The notes below the pieces were generated by a model. The model made no database searches. It saw only the letters and a list, made by a program, of their open reading frames with translations, and was not told the origin of the DNA. Shown here piece after piece: positions 43,437 through 51,896 of a stretch of 64,000 nt of DNA; positions within the stretch are counted from its first letter, which is position 1; every line of letters begins with the position of its first letter. The DNA lies in assembly GCF_024611995.1 (NCBI RefSeq), contig NZ_CP102509.1, positions 3,596,001 to 3,660,000 of the forward strand. Reading direction: 5' to 3'. This DNA comes from Streptomyces sp. NBC_00162. GTDB lineage: Bacteria > Actinomycetota > Actinomycetes > Streptomycetales > Streptomycetaceae. Both the position numbers and the translations under genes were made by a program.

Positions 43437-43466
43437 CTCGTACGAGCCGTACGAGGCGCCGTACGG
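43437..43466. promoter_or_regulatory. Cluster of CGTACG palindromes upstream of the MarR gene
   Basis: CTCGTACGAG (43437-43446) is a perfect 10-bp palindrome. CGTACG recurs at 43448-43453 and 43460-43465, roughly 9 and 12 bp apart. The cluster lies 55-84 bp before the MarR start and is a candidate autoregulatory operator. Confidence 0.4.
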
Positions 43467-43520
43467 CCGCGTACTCTGTCCCCCATCCTTGTCGGACCCA
43501 TGCGAAGAGAGCCCACGGCC

Positions 43521-44042
43521 ATGCCTTCATCCCCGGCCAATTCCCATCTGCCCGTGGCGGGCGAAGCGCCTGCCGGAGCGGGTCTCCTCGACGCGCTCCA
43601 GCACCAGGTGGCGGTCTTCGCACGCCGCGCCGAGCAGACCCGCCTGGGCGGCGTCGGCCAGGCCCGCAACTCGATGGACCGGGCCGCGTACCTGCTGCTG
43701 AACCGGCTCGACCTGGAGGGGCCGATGGGCGTCAAGGCGCTCGCCGGCGGCATGGGCATCGACTCGTCCACGGTGACCCGGCAGGTCGCGCCGCTGGTCG
43801 ACACCGGTCTGGTCAAGCGGACCTCGCACCCCGAGGACGGGCGGGCCGTGGTCCTCGCGCTGTCCCCGCGCGGGCTGGCGCGGCTGGAGGAGGTGCGCTC
43901 CTCGCGGCGCGAGCTGATGGCGCGCGTGACGGACGAGTGGAGCGAGGAGGAGCGCGAGTCCTTCACGAAACTGCTGACCCGGTTCAACGTGTCGCTGTCG
44001 GAGCTGATGGCGGCCGTCGCCGACGCCGGTCCCGCGTCCTGA
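43521..44042 (+). CDS. MarR family transcriptional regulator
   Basis: 173 residues. The winged helix spans about 55-125: NSMDRAAYLLLNRLDLEGPMGVKALAGGMGIDSSTVTRQVAPLVDTGLVKRTSHPEDGRAVVLALSPRGL, including the wing DGRAV. Flanking helices make the dimer interface. ATG 43521 has GAAGAGAG ten bases upstream; an ATG at 43500 would add seven residues and cannot be excluded. Divergent from ilvA; a short sigma-like gene follows 41 bp downstream. Confidence 0.88.
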   Translation: MPSSPANSHLPVAGEAPAGAGLLDALQHQVAVFARRAEQTRLGGVGQARNSMDRAAYLLLNRLDLEGPMGVKALAGGMGIDSSTVTRQVAPLVDTGLVKRTSHPEDGRAVVLALSPRGLARLEEVRSSRRELMARVTDEWSEEERESFTKLLTRFNVSLSELMAAVADAGPAS

Positions 44043-44083
44043 CTCTTGACCTGGACGGACCCGCTGCCCGCACTATGTGAAGC

Positions 44084-44491
44084 ATGCGGGCGGTTGACCA
44101 ACGGGCAGGCTCCTACACGGAGTTCCAGGCCTTCGTCGCAGGCGCGGCGGGGCGGCTGCTGCACGTCGCGATCCTGCTGACCGGTGAGCCGGAGCCCGCG
44201 CGCCGGCTGCTGGCGGGCGCGCTGGCCCGTACGTACGCGAACTGGCAGCGGCTGCGCGGGGACGACCCGTACGACTTCACCCGCCAGGAGCTGTGCGCCG
44301 CCTTCGCCCGCACCGGCTGGCGCCACCAGGGCGGGACGGGGGTGCTGGCCCGGCTGAGCCCGCTGGAGCGGCTCGTACTGGTCCTGCGGATCTACGAGGG
44401 GGTCGCGGAGGAAGTCACGGCGGCGCAGCTGGGGCTGCCGGCCGAGCGGGTCCGCGTGCTGTGCAACCGGGCCGTGGCGGAGCTGCGGTGA
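44084..44491 (+). CDS. Short sigma-70 family (ECF/SigE-like) protein
   Basis: 135 residues, shorter than usual ECF factors. The N-terminal half resembles region 2 (YTEFQAFVAGAAGRLLHVAILLTGEPEPARRLLAGALARTYANWQRLRGDDPYDFTRQELC). The C-terminal half resembles region 4 (LSPLERLVLVLRIYEGVAEEVTAAQLGLPAERVRVLCNRAVAELR), joined with almost no linker. The GTG of the next gene overlaps the stop by four bases, and that gene encodes a small membrane protein, as in sigma/anti-sigma pairs. Whether it still binds RNA polymerase is unclear. Confidence 0.72.
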   Translation: MRAVDQRAGSYTEFQAFVAGAAGRLLHVAILLTGEPEPARRLLAGALARTYANWQRLRGDDPYDFTRQELCAAFARTGWRHQGGTGVLARLSPLERLVLVLRIYEGVAEEVTAAQLGLPAERVRVLCNRAVAELR

Positions 44492-44742
44492 GCGGCTTCC
44501 CGGACCGGAAGGAAGCCCGGGTCAGACGGCTCCTGGAAGGCCCGTACCCGGTGGTCCCGGCCGATCTCGCGGCGGGCGCGGCGGCCCGCGGCGACCGGCT
44601 GCTGCGCCGGCGCCGGGTGCTCCGCGGGTTCGGCTGGGCGCTGCTCCTCGCGGCGGCGGTGGCCTTCACGGTCTGGGCCGCCCTGACCCAGCCGTGGGTC
44701 ACGCCCCCGGCGGACATCTCACCGCCCCTGGAGGGCTGGTAG
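44488..44742 (+). CDS. Small single-pass membrane protein paired with the sigma-like gene
   Basis: 84 residues from GTG 44488, coupled to the sigma-like stop. A basic cytoplasmic N-terminus (FPDRKEARVRRLLEG ... RGDRLLRRRRVLRG) precedes one transmembrane helix (FGWALLLAAAVAFTVWAAL) and a short Pro-rich outside tail. By context a candidate anti-sigma or anchor, though it has no zinc-binding anti-sigma motif. Its stop codon lies inside a terminator hairpin. Confidence 0.7.
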   Translation: MSGFPDRKEARVRRLLEGPYPVVPADLAAGAAARGDRLLRRRRVLRGFGWALLLAAAVAFTVWAALTQPWVTPPADISPPLEGW

Positions 44743-44757
44743 CCCCAGCCCTCCAGG
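44727..44757. terminator. Hairpin overlapping a stop codon
   Basis: CCTGGAGGGCTGG (44727-44739) pairs perfectly with CCAGCCCTCCAGG (44745-44757). The TAG stop (44740-44742) lies in the loop. It separates the membrane protein from convergent metB. Confidence 0.8.
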
Positions 44758-44769
44758 ACGGTGACGCGG

Positions 44770-45927
44770 TCAGCCCAGAGCCTGGGTCAGGTCCGCGATG
44801 AGGTCGTCGGCGTTCTCGATGCCGACCGAGACGCGGATCAGGTCCGCGGGAACCTCCAGGGCCGAGCCGGCCACCGAGGCGTGGGTCATGCGGCCCGGGT
44901 GCTCGATGAGCGACTCGACGCCGCCCAGGGACTCGGCCAGGGTGAAGATCTTGGTGCGGCCGCAGACCGCGACGGCCTCTTCCTCGCCGCCGGCGACCCG
45001 GAAGGAGATCATCCCGCCGAAGTTGCGCATCTGCTTGGCGGCGATGTCGTGGCCGGGGTGCTCGGGCAGGCCCGGGTAGAGGACCTTGGTGACCTTCGGG
45101 TGGCGCTGGAGCACGTCCACGATCTTGGCCGCGTTCTCCGCGTGCCGGTCCATCCGCACGGCCAGGGTCTTGATGCCGCGCAGCACGATCCAGGAGTCGA
45201 ACGGCCCGGCCACCGCGCCCATGGCGTTCTGGTGGTAGGCCAGCTCCTCGCCCAGCGCCGCGTCGGCGGTGACCAGCGCGCCGCCGACCACGTCGGAGTG
45301 GCCGCCCATGTACTTGGTCAGCGAGTGCACGACCACGTCCGCGCCGAGCGCGAGGGGCTGCTGGAGGTAGGGGGACGCGAAGGTGTTGTCCACGACCAGC
45401 CGGGCGCCGGCCGTGCGCGCGATGTCGGCGACCACGGCGATGTCGGTGATGCCGAGCAGCGGGTTGGAAGGGGTCTCGACCCAGATGAGCTTGGTCTTGG
45501 GGGTGATGGCGGCGCGGACGGCGGCCGCGTCGGAGGTGTCGGCCACCGACCACTCCACGCCCCAGCGGGAGACGACCTTCGCGAAGAGGCGGAAGGTGCC
45601 GCCGTAGGCGTCGTTGGGGATGACCACGTGGTCGCCCGGGGAGAGCATCGTCCGCAGCAGGCAGTCCTCGGCGGCGAGCCCGGACGCGAAGGCGAGCCCG
45701 CGCCGGCCGCCCTCCAGCGCCGCGAGGTTCTCCTCCAGTGCGGTGCGGGTCGGGTTGCCGCTGCGGCTGTACTCGTAGCCGCCGCGCAGGCCCCCGACGC
45801 CGTCCTGCTTGTACGTGGAGACCTGGTAGATCGGCGGTACGACCGCGCCGGTCAGCGGGTCCGCCGTGTTGCCCGCGTGGATCGCGCGGGTCTCGAAGCT
45901 CTGGTGCTCGTGGCTGTCGTCGCTCAT
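44770..45927 (-). CDS. metB: Cystathionine gamma-synthase
   Basis: PLP fold type I enzyme joining an activated homoserine ester with cysteine for methionine synthesis (or gamma-lyase activity). 385 residues: [74 protein letters not shown], and K205 in [18 protein letters not shown]. The N-terminal [11 protein letters not shown] arginine/tyrosine pair binds PLP of the partner subunit. ATG 45927. Cystathionine gamma-lyase is the closest alternative. Divergent neighbour is an anchored unknown protein; msrA, also methionine-related, lies further on. Confidence 0.93.
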   Translation of the reverse strand: MSDDSHEHQSFETRAIHAGNTADPLTGAVVPPIYQVSTYKQDGVGGLRGGYEYSRSGNPTRTALEENLAALEGGRRGLAFASGLAAEDCLLRTMLSPGDHVVIPNDAYGGTFRLFAKVVSRWGVEWSVADTSDAAAVRAAITPKTKLIWVETPSNPLLGITDIAVVADIARTAGARLVVDNTFASPYLQQPLALGADVVVHSLTKYMGGHSDVVGGALVTADAALGEELAYHQNAMGAVAGPFDSWIVLRGIKTLAVRMDRHAENAAKIVDVLQRHPKVTKVLYPGLPEHPGHDIAAKQMRNFGGMISFRVAGGEEEAVAVCGRTKIFTLAESLGGVESLIEHPGRMTHASVAGSALEVPADLIRVSVGIENADDLIADLTQALG

Positions 45928-45973
45928 GGGCAGAGCCTAAGCCCCGCATGGGGATTGCTCCTCTCCTGGCCTG

Positions 45974-45991
45974 CCATTGGAAGGCCATTGG
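45974..45991. promoter_or_regulatory. CCATTGG direct repeats, 11-bp spacing
   Basis: CCATTGG at 45974-45980 and 45985-45991, one helical turn apart, within the 97-bp divergent metB promoter. It is a candidate activator/repressor site. I see no SAM-riboswitch-like leader in this short gap. Confidence 0.35.
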
Positions 45992-46024
45992 CCTGTGCCC
46001 CCCTCGGTCTGGTTCGCTTGGGGC

Positions 46025-47131
46025 ATGGAGATTCTGTTGTTCCTGTTCGCGATCCTCATGATCGTGTTCGTCGTCAGTCCGTACATACGGCGCAAGCGCG
46101 GCGGTATTCGCCTGGTCGCCCCGGGCAGCCCGGACGCCGCCGACCCCGCGAACTACGGATTCGACCGGCAGGAGGATCTCGACATCCGGATCCCCGGGCC
46201 GGACCGGGACCTGATGGACGCCCTCGACAACGTCCGGTCGACCGGCCAGTGGCAGGCGGCCTCCCAGCTGCTCGCCGGGACCCCGAAGGACGGCGAGCAG
46301 CGCTGGCAGCGCGTGCAGGCCTTCGGTGGCGCGGCGGCGCTGGAGCTCGTACAGCAGCCGGGTGTGGGCGCGCAGTGGCTGAAGGCGTGGCGGCTGGAAG
46401 CGGAGAAGGACGCGGCCGGCGCGCAGGTCCACGCGGAACTGCTGGTGCAGCAGGCGTGGCGGAGCTCGGGCGGGGTCGGCTCGCAGGACCACCGGATCAT
46501 CCTGGAGGAGGCGCGGGAGGCGTGCCGCAAGGCGGCGCTGCTGTCGCCGGGCGACCCGGTCCCCTACATCACGGAGCTGGCGATCGCGCGGGGGCTCGCG
46601 TACTCGGAGGCGGAGTTCGACACGCTGTGGGCGAAGGTCATCGACCGGGCCCCGGCGCACATGGGCGCGCATCTGGCGGCGCTGCACTACTGGTGCGGGA
46701 AGTGGCACGGCTCGCGGGAGCAGGCGGACGCCTTCTCGCACGCGGCCGCGGCCCGCGCCCCGCAGGGCTCGCTGCTGGCGGCGCTGCCGCTCTTCGCGCT
46801 GTACGAGAACCTGCCGGACGTGGTCCTGGTCGGGAGCTTCTACCAGGGCGCGGTCGTGACGCGGGCGGTGGAGGGCGCGCTGTACGCGGTCCACACGGCG
46901 CGCCAGGACGACCCGATGCTGGCGCACGTACGGCATCTGCTGCTGCTGTTCCTGGTCAACATGGAGCGCTGGGCGGAGGCCATGGAGCAGGTCCGGCACG
47001 TGGACGGCTACGTGGGAGCCCTGCCGTGGTCGGCCTCGGAGGACCCGGCGGCGCAGTACGCGGTGTACCGGGCGCTGGCGGTCGCGGGCTACGAGGCGAA
47101 CGGCGGCTCCCCGGCGACGCTGCCGCACTGA
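46025..47131 (+). CDS. Membrane-anchored protein with TPR-like helical domain, unknown function
   Basis: 368 residues. ATG 46025 starts an N-terminal helix ([20 protein letters not shown]) followed by RRKRGG, so the bulk is cytoplasmic. The rest is helical with repeat-like pairs ([88 protein letters not shown]), consistent with a TPR/DUF4034-like superhelix. Divergent from metB; an 8-bp tandem repeat overlaps its stop. Function not assignable. Confidence 0.75.
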   Translation: MEILLFLFAILMIVFVVSPYIRRKRGGIRLVAPGSPDAADPANYGFDRQEDLDIRIPGPDRDLMDALDNVRSTGQWQAASQLLAGTPKDGEQRWQRVQAFGGAAALELVQQPGVGAQWLKAWRLEAEKDAAGAQVHAELLVQQAWRSSGGVGSQDHRIILEEAREACRKAALLSPGDPVPYITELAIARGLAYSEAEFDTLWAKVIDRAPAHMGAHLAALHYWCGKWHGSREQADAFSHAAAARAPQGSLLAALPLFALYENLPDVVLVGSFYQGAVVTRAVEGALYAVHTARQDDPMLAHVRHLLLLFLVNMERWAEAMEQVRHVDGYVGALPWSASEDPAAQYAVYRALAVAGYEANGGSPATLPH

Positions 47132-47169
47132 CGGGCCGACGGGCCGACGGGCCGACGGGCCGACGGGCC
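47130..47169. repeat. GACGGGCC x5 tandem repeat overlapping a stop codon
   Basis: Five exact 8-bp units begin within the TGA stop (47129-47131) of the preceding gene. The unit is not a multiple of three, but the repeat is downstream of the stop, so coding is unaffected. Confidence 0.9.
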
Positions 47170-47256
47170 GGGATCTTACGCAGGCCTTACGGGTCCGACG
47201 GGCCGGGAATCCCCGCCCGCCCTGGCCCGTTGTCATGCGTACAAGGAGGGAATTCC

Positions 47257-47919
47257 ATGTTCTCGTACCGCCGCACGCCCGAGCTCCCCACCCGCGAGGA
47301 GGCCCTGAAGGGCCGCCCTGAGCCTCTCTTCGCCCTGCCCGCAAAGCACACCGTGCTGGGCAACCCGCTGGCCGGCCCGTACCCGGAGGGCCTGGAGGTC
47401 GCCGACTTCGGTCTGGGCTGTTTCTGGGGTGCGGAGCGCAAGTTCTGGCAGACCCCGGGGGTGTGGACCACCCTGGCCGGCTACCAGGGCGGCTTCACCG
47501 AGAACCCGACGTACGAGGAGGTGTGCTCGGGCCAGACCGGCCACACCGAGGTCGTCCGCGTGGTCTTCGACCCGGCGCAGGTCTCGTACGAGACCCTGCT
47601 CAAGCTGTTCTGGGAGTCCCACGACCCGACCCAGGGCTTCCGCCAGGGCAATGACGTGGGCACCCAGTACCGCTCGGCGGTCTACACCCACTCCCCCGTC
47701 CACCAGGCGGCGGCCGAGGCCTCCCGCACGGCCTACCAGCGGGTCCTCACCGCCTCGGGCCACGGCGAGATCAGCACGGCCGTCCTCCCGGCGACGGACC
47801 GCCCGTTCTGGCCGGCGGAGGCCCACCACCAGCAGTACCTCGACAAGAACCCGGGCGGCTACTGCGGCATCGGCGGCACGGGCGTGAGCTGCCCGATCGG
47901 CGTGGCCCCCGCGCAGTAA
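47257..47919 (+). CDS. msrA: Peptide-methionine (S)-S-oxide reductase
   Basis: Repairs oxidised methionine in proteins using thioredoxin. 220 residues; catalytic C55 in [13 protein letters not shown], then [54 protein letters not shown] and the C-terminal resolving region [21 protein letters not shown] 47257 has an AAGGAGGG site seven bases away. Monocistronic, with a terminator after the stop. Lies near metB but on its own promoter. Confidence 0.96.
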   Translation: MFSYRRTPELPTREEALKGRPEPLFALPAKHTVLGNPLAGPYPEGLEVADFGLGCFWGAERKFWQTPGVWTTLAGYQGGFTENPTYEEVCSGQTGHTEVVRVVFDPAQVSYETLLKLFWESHDPTQGFRQGNDVGTQYRSAVYTHSPVHQAAAEASRTAYQRVLTASGHGEISTAVLPATDRPFWPAEAHHQQYLDKNPGGYCGIGGTGVSCPIGVAPAQ

Positions 47920-47939
47920 CGGCCCGCCCGACCGACCCC

Positions 47940-47976
47940 GGCGGGAGCGGCGCCCTGCGCGACCGCCGCTCCCGCC
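47940..47976. terminator. Hairpin terminator
   Basis: GGCGGGAGCGGC (47940-47951) pairs perfectly with GCCGCTCCCGCC (47965-47976), between converging msrA and alcohol dehydrogenase genes. Confidence 0.8.
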
Positions 47977-47989
47977 TTGCACGAACGGC

Positions 47990-49045
47990 TCAGATGGTCG
48001 AGGCGTCGATCACGAAGCGGTAGCGGACGTCGCTCGCCAGTACGCGCTCGTACGCCTCGTTGACCTCGTCGGCGCGGATCAGTTCGATCTCCGAGCCCAG
48101 GCCGTGCTCGGCGCAGAAGTCCAGCATCTCCTGGGTCTCGGCGATCCCGCCGATCATCGATCCGGCGAGGGACTTGCGGCCGCCTATGACGGAGAAGAGG
48201 TTGAGCGCGACCGGCTCCTCCGGGGCGCCGACGTTCACCAGCGCGCCGTCGACCTTCAGCAGGGCGAGGTACGCGTCCAGGCCGAGCGGCGCGGAGACGG
48301 TGGACAGGATCAGGTCGAAGCTGCCGGCGAGCTTCTCGAAGGTGGTCTCGTCGTTCGTGGCGTAGTAGTGGGTGGCGCCGAGCCCCAGGCCGTCCTCCTT
48401 CTTGCGCAGGGTCTGCGACAGCACGGTGACCTCCGCGCCCAGCGCGTGGGCGATCTTCACGCCCATGTGCCCGAGGCCGCCCAGGCCGACGATGGCGACC
48501 TTCTTGCCGGGGCCCGCCTGCCAGTGGCGGAGCGGGGAGTACAGGGTGATGCCGGCGCACAGCAGCGGGGCGGCGACGTCGAGGGCGAGGCCGTCGGGTA
48601 TGCGGACGGTGTAGTTCTCGTCGACGACGATGTGGCTGGAGTATCCGCCGTACGTGGGCTCGCCGTTCTTGTCGAGGGCGTTGTACGTGCCGGTCATTCC
48701 CTTGGCGCAGAACTGCTCCTGGCCACGCAGGCAGTACTCGCACTCACGGCAGGAGTCGACGAAACAGCCGACGCCCACCCGGTCCCCGACCGCGAACTTC
48801 GTGACGCCCGGGCCGACTTCGGTGACGACGCCGGCGATCTCGTGCCCGGGGACCATGGGGTAGATGCCCTCGCCCCAGCCGTCGCGGACCTGATGGATGT
48901 CGGAGTGGCAGATTCCGGCGTACTTGATGTCGATGAGGACGTCGTGCTCGCCGACGGGGCGGCGCGGGACCGTGATGCGCTCCAGCGGGGCCTTGGGGGC
49001 GGGGGCCGCGTAGGCGGCGACCTGGGTGATGGCGGTGACGGACAT
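47990..49045 (-). CDS. Zinc-dependent NAD(P) alcohol dehydrogenase (cinnamyl-alcohol dehydrogenase/YahK type)
   Basis: 351 residues, MDR superfamily. Catalytic zinc ligands in [31 protein letters not shown] and the structural zinc cysteines in [23 protein letters not shown] are complete. The Rossmann motif is [30 protein letters not shown]. It reduces aldehydes or oxidises primary alcohols. Start ATG 49045. Divergent from an XRE regulator over 161 bp, which may control it. Confidence 0.93.
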   Translation of the reverse strand: MSVTAITQVAAYAAPAPKAPLERITVPRRPVGEHDVLIDIKYAGICHSDIHQVRDGWGEGIYPMVPGHEIAGVVTEVGPGVTKFAVGDRVGVGCFVDSCRECEYCLRGQEQFCAKGMTGTYNALDKNGEPTYGGYSSHIVVDENYTVRIPDGLALDVAAPLLCAGITLYSPLRHWQAGPGKKVAIVGLGGLGHMGVKIAHALGAEVTVLSQTLRKKEDGLGLGATHYYATNDETTFEKLAGSFDLILSTVSAPLGLDAYLALLKVDGALVNVGAPEEPVALNLFSVIGGRKSLAGSMIGGIAETQEMLDFCAEHGLGSEIELIRADEVNEAYERVLASDVRYRFVIDASTI

Positions 49046-49206
49046 GGGGGTGCTCCTCGGCGGTGACGCTGGTGTGTTCGGATGCCAGCCTGCCGGGCCG
49101 GGCGGCGCCCACCCAGCCCCCTGCCCTGCCTAGGACTGCCGGACCTACCCTTGGCGGGGTCAGGAACACCGCCGCGCCGCGGCGGGCTCCCGGCGATACT
49201 GGCGGT

Positions 49207-50130
49207 ATGGACCAGCGTGATCAGCGAGCCGAGCTCGGCGAGTTCCTGCGCAGCCGCCGCGCGCGGCTGCGCCCCGAGGACGTGGGCCTGCCCGACTACG
49301 GGCGCCACCGGCGCGTCCCAGGCCTGCGCCGCGAGGAACTGGCGCTGCTGGCGGGGGTGTCCGTCGCGTACTACACGCGCCTGGAGCAGGGCAGCGGGCA
49401 CAACGTGTCGGCGGAGGTGCTGGACGCCATCGCGCGGGCGCTGCGCCTGGACGGCACGGAGCGGGCGCACCTGACGCATCTGGCGCGCCCGCAGGCACGC
49501 CGGCGCCGCCAGAGCCACCGTCCGCAGCAGGTCCGGCCGGAGCTGCGGACGCTGATGGACGCGATGGAAGGCGTACCGGCCTACCTCGTGGGCCGGCGGC
49601 AGGACGTACTCGGCTGGAACCGGCTCGCGGCCGCGGTGTTCGGGGACTTCGGGGCGCTGCCCGTGCAGGAGCGGAACCTGGTGCGGCTGGTGTTCCTGGA
49701 CCCGGCGACGGCCGAGCTGTACGCGGAGTGGGAGTGCCGGGCCTGCGAGGTGGTGAGCAACCTGCGGATGTACGCGGGCCAGCACCCGGACGACGAGCAG
49801 CTGACTGCGCTGGTCGGGGAGCTGTCGGTGAAGAACGAGGAGTTCCGCCGGCTGTGGGCGGCGCACACGGTGGCCGACAAGACGCACGGGGTGAAGAAGC
49901 TGCGGCATCCGCTGGTGGGCGAGCTGGACCTGTACTTCGAGAGGCTGGAGCTGCCGGACGATCCGGCGCAGTTCCTGGTCACCTTCCACGCGGCGCCCGG
50001 GTCCCCGTCCGAGGACGCGCTGCGCCTGCTGTCGTCGTGGTCCGCCCCGTCGGAGCAGGCCGGAAGCGAGGCCGGAGCAGCCGGGGCGGCCGGGGCCGGG
50101 GCGGACCGGGACCCCGCCGCTACAGCTTGA
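49207..50130 (+). CDS. XRE-type regulator with MmyB-like C-terminal ligand domain
   Basis: 307 residues. N-terminal helix-turn-helix: ELGEFLRSRRARLRPEDVGLPDYGRHRRVPGLRREELALLAGVSVAYYTRLEQG, characteristic of this class. The C-terminal domain (VPAYLVGRRQDVLGWNRLAAAVFGDF; RNLVRLVFLDP; HTVADKTHGVKKLRHPLVGELDLYFERL) is the MmyB-like PAS fold reported to bind fatty acids. The family often sits divergent to a reductase/dehydrogenase gene that it represses, which matches the alcohol dehydrogenase next door. Its 3' end overlaps the convergent GNAT gene by 11 bases; the last 40 residues are an Ala/Gly-rich tail. Confidence 0.92.
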   Translation: MDQRDQRAELGEFLRSRRARLRPEDVGLPDYGRHRRVPGLRREELALLAGVSVAYYTRLEQGSGHNVSAEVLDAIARALRLDGTERAHLTHLARPQARRRRQSHRPQQVRPELRTLMDAMEGVPAYLVGRRQDVLGWNRLAAAVFGDFGALPVQERNLVRLVFLDPATAELYAEWECRACEVVSNLRMYAGQHPDDEQLTALVGELSVKNEEFRRLWAAHTVADKTHGVKKLRHPLVGELDLYFERLELPDDPAQFLVTFHAAPGSPSEDALRLLSSWSAPSEQAGSEAGAAGAAGAGADRDPAATA

Positions 50131-51082
50131 GCTGGTAGTACGCCGTGTCGCGTTCGTGGCGGTAGCCGAGGGCCTCGTTCACCGCGCGCATCGGAGTGTT
50201 CTCGTCCGCGACCGTCGTGGCGATCTGCCGCAGGGCGGGATACCGGTGCGCGGCCAGCTCCATCATGCGCAGCTTCACGGCGCGGCCGAGGCCGTGGCCG
50301 CGGTGGGCGGGGACGACGACGGTGTCGTACTGGAGGGCGCGGGCGCCGGCGGGATCCGGCAGGACCAGTTCCGTGTACGCGGCCACCTCGCCGGATCCGG
50401 TGACCGCGGCGACCGTGGTCAGCTCGCCGCCCCGGTCCAGGATCAGCCGGTGCGCCGCGTGCAGCCGCTCGGCCGTCCAGGTCTCGATCCTCTCGTCCAC
50501 GTCCCCCATGGGCGCGTCCTCCATCGCCCCGTGGGCCCTGGCCACCGCCGCCGCCCGGTCGTCCGGCACCAGGCCGTGCCAGGCGTGCAGTTCGTACCCC
50601 GGCGTGGCCGGGGCGGCCGGCCGGTCCTGCTGCCGGGTCACGTCCTGTGCGTACCAGGCCAGGGGCAGGACGTTCTCGAACCCGAGCGACTCCGCGAACG
50701 CCTGCCCCGGACCTCCCAGGTCCACCATCGCCGCCACCGAGGTCCGCCCCTGCGCGAGCAGTTCGTCGCGGACCCGCTGCCACAGGGCGGTGCCGACGCC
50801 CCGCCGGCGGGCGTCCGGACGTACCGTCAGCACGTCCAGGAACGCGGTGTGGCTGTTGGCCTCGTCCGTGAACAGGAGCAGGCCCGCCACGCCCTGTGCC
50901 TCGTCCGCCGCCCAGAGCACGGCGTGGCCGCGGGCGGGCGCCACGCACAGCCGCCCGGCGACCTCCAGCCGGGAGGGCGCGGGCAGCTGCGGCAGGTCGG
51001 CGGCCGAGGCGGCGACCAGGACCGCCCACCAGTCGTCCACCTGGGTCTCGGTCGGGGGCACGGGCAGCGCTCTGATCGTCAT
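50120..51082 (-). CDS. Tandem GNAT acetyltransferase
   Basis: 320 residues with two acetyltransferase folds. The first (about 40-150) has acetyl-CoA loop LDVLTVRPDARRRGVGTALWQRV; the second (about 165-320) has DTVVVPAHRGHGLGRAVKLRMMELAAHRYP and the closing ENTPMRAVNEALGYRHE. Two-domain GNATs of this type include mycothiol synthase, but the MshD-specific sequence is not evident here, so the substrate is unknown. ATG 51082. Confidence 0.85.
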   Translation of the reverse strand: MTIRALPVPPTETQVDDWWAVLVAASAADLPQLPAPSRLEVAGRLCVAPARGHAVLWAADEAQGVAGLLLFTDEANSHTAFLDVLTVRPDARRRGVGTALWQRVRDELLAQGRTSVAAMVDLGGPGQAFAESLGFENVLPLAWYAQDVTRQQDRPAAPATPGYELHAWHGLVPDDRAAAVARAHGAMEDAPMGDVDERIETWTAERLHAAHRLILDRGGELTTVAAVTGSGEVAAYTELVLPDPAGARALQYDTVVVPAHRGHGLGRAVKLRMMELAAHRYPALRQIATTVADENTPMRAVNEALGYRHERDTAYYQLKL

Positions 51083-51115
51083 CCCCCGAGCCTAAGCAGC
51101 GGCCGCGGCCTCTGG

Positions 51116-51793
51116 TCAGGCGTTTTCGGTCACCGTCACCCGTCCGCGGCGAATTGTCGCCACCCGCGGCGCCCGCTTCGCCAGCGCGCTGTCGTGCGTG
51201 ACCATGACGAAGGTGAGCCCGTGCTCCGTGCAGAGCCCTTCCAGCAGGTCCATGACCTCGTCGCGCATGGACTCGTCGAGGTTGCCGGTCGGCTCGTCGG
51301 CCAGCAGCACCTTCGGCCGTTTCACCAGCGCCCGCGCGATCGCGACGCGCTGCTGCTGGCCGCCGGACATCTCCCCGGGCAGGTGGCCCATGCGTTCGCC
51401 GAGCCCCACCGACTCCAGGGCCTCGGCGGCCCGTTCGCGCCGTACGCGGGCCTTGAGGCCGAGCGGGACCAGGGCCGTCTCGACGTTCTCCTGCGCCGTG
51501 AGGGTCGGGATCAGGTTGAAGGACTGGAAGACGAAGCCGATGTTCTCCGCCCGGACCCGGGTGAGCCGGGCCTCCGAGACCGTGGCCAGGTCCAGGCCGT
51601 CGAGGACGACCTGGCCCTGCGTGGGCCGGTCGAGGGCGCCGAGCATCTGGAGCAGGGTGGACTTGCCGCCGCCCGTGGGGCCCTGGATGACGAGCCGGCC
51701 GCCGTCCTCGATGGTCAGGTCGACCCCGGCGAGCGCGTCGATGGATTCCTTGCCGCGCCGGTAGCGCTTGGTGACACCGGTGAGTTGGTACAT
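51116..51793 (-). CDS. ABC transporter ATPase, MacB/LolD type
   Basis: 225 residues. Walker A GPTGGGKSTLL, Q-loop FVFQSFNLIPTLTAQENV, signature MSGGQQQRVAIARAL, Walker B KVLLADEPTGNLD, H-loop VMVTHDSAL. This is the MacB/LolD subfamily pattern. It pairs with the FtsX-like permease encoded 103 bp upstream on the same strand. One residue is unusual: the P-loop reads TGGGKS rather than SGSGKS. The role is probably mechanotransmission to an envelope process or export of an unknown substrate. Confidence 0.93.
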   Translation of the reverse strand: MYQLTGVTKRYRRGKESIDALAGVDLTIEDGGRLVIQGPTGGGKSTLLQMLGALDRPTQGQVVLDGLDLATVSEARLTRVRAENIGFVFQSFNLIPTLTAQENVETALVPLGLKARVRRERAAEALESVGLGERMGHLPGEMSGGQQQRVAIARALVKRPKVLLADEPTGNLDESMRDEVMDLLEGLCTEHGLTFVMVTHDSALAKRAPRVATIRRGRVTVTENA

Positions 51794-51896
51794 GTCGTTC
51801 GTTCCCTCGGTCGCTGGGTGCGGACGGGCGTACGGGCGGGGGTACGCGCGTGGGTGTTGTACGGGCTGATGGGCGGGCTGATGGGCGGGCGCGCGG

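Noticed and set aside
43172..44326. Upstream extension of threonine ammonia-lyase through the purine tract
   Set aside because: Pro/Ser/Arg low-complexity product of a skewed tract; the enzyme's normal N-terminus begins at 43171.
45928..46024. SAM riboswitch before metB
   Set aside because: The 97-bp divergent gap is too short and shows no SAM-riboswitch-like helices; only CCATTGG repeats are evident.
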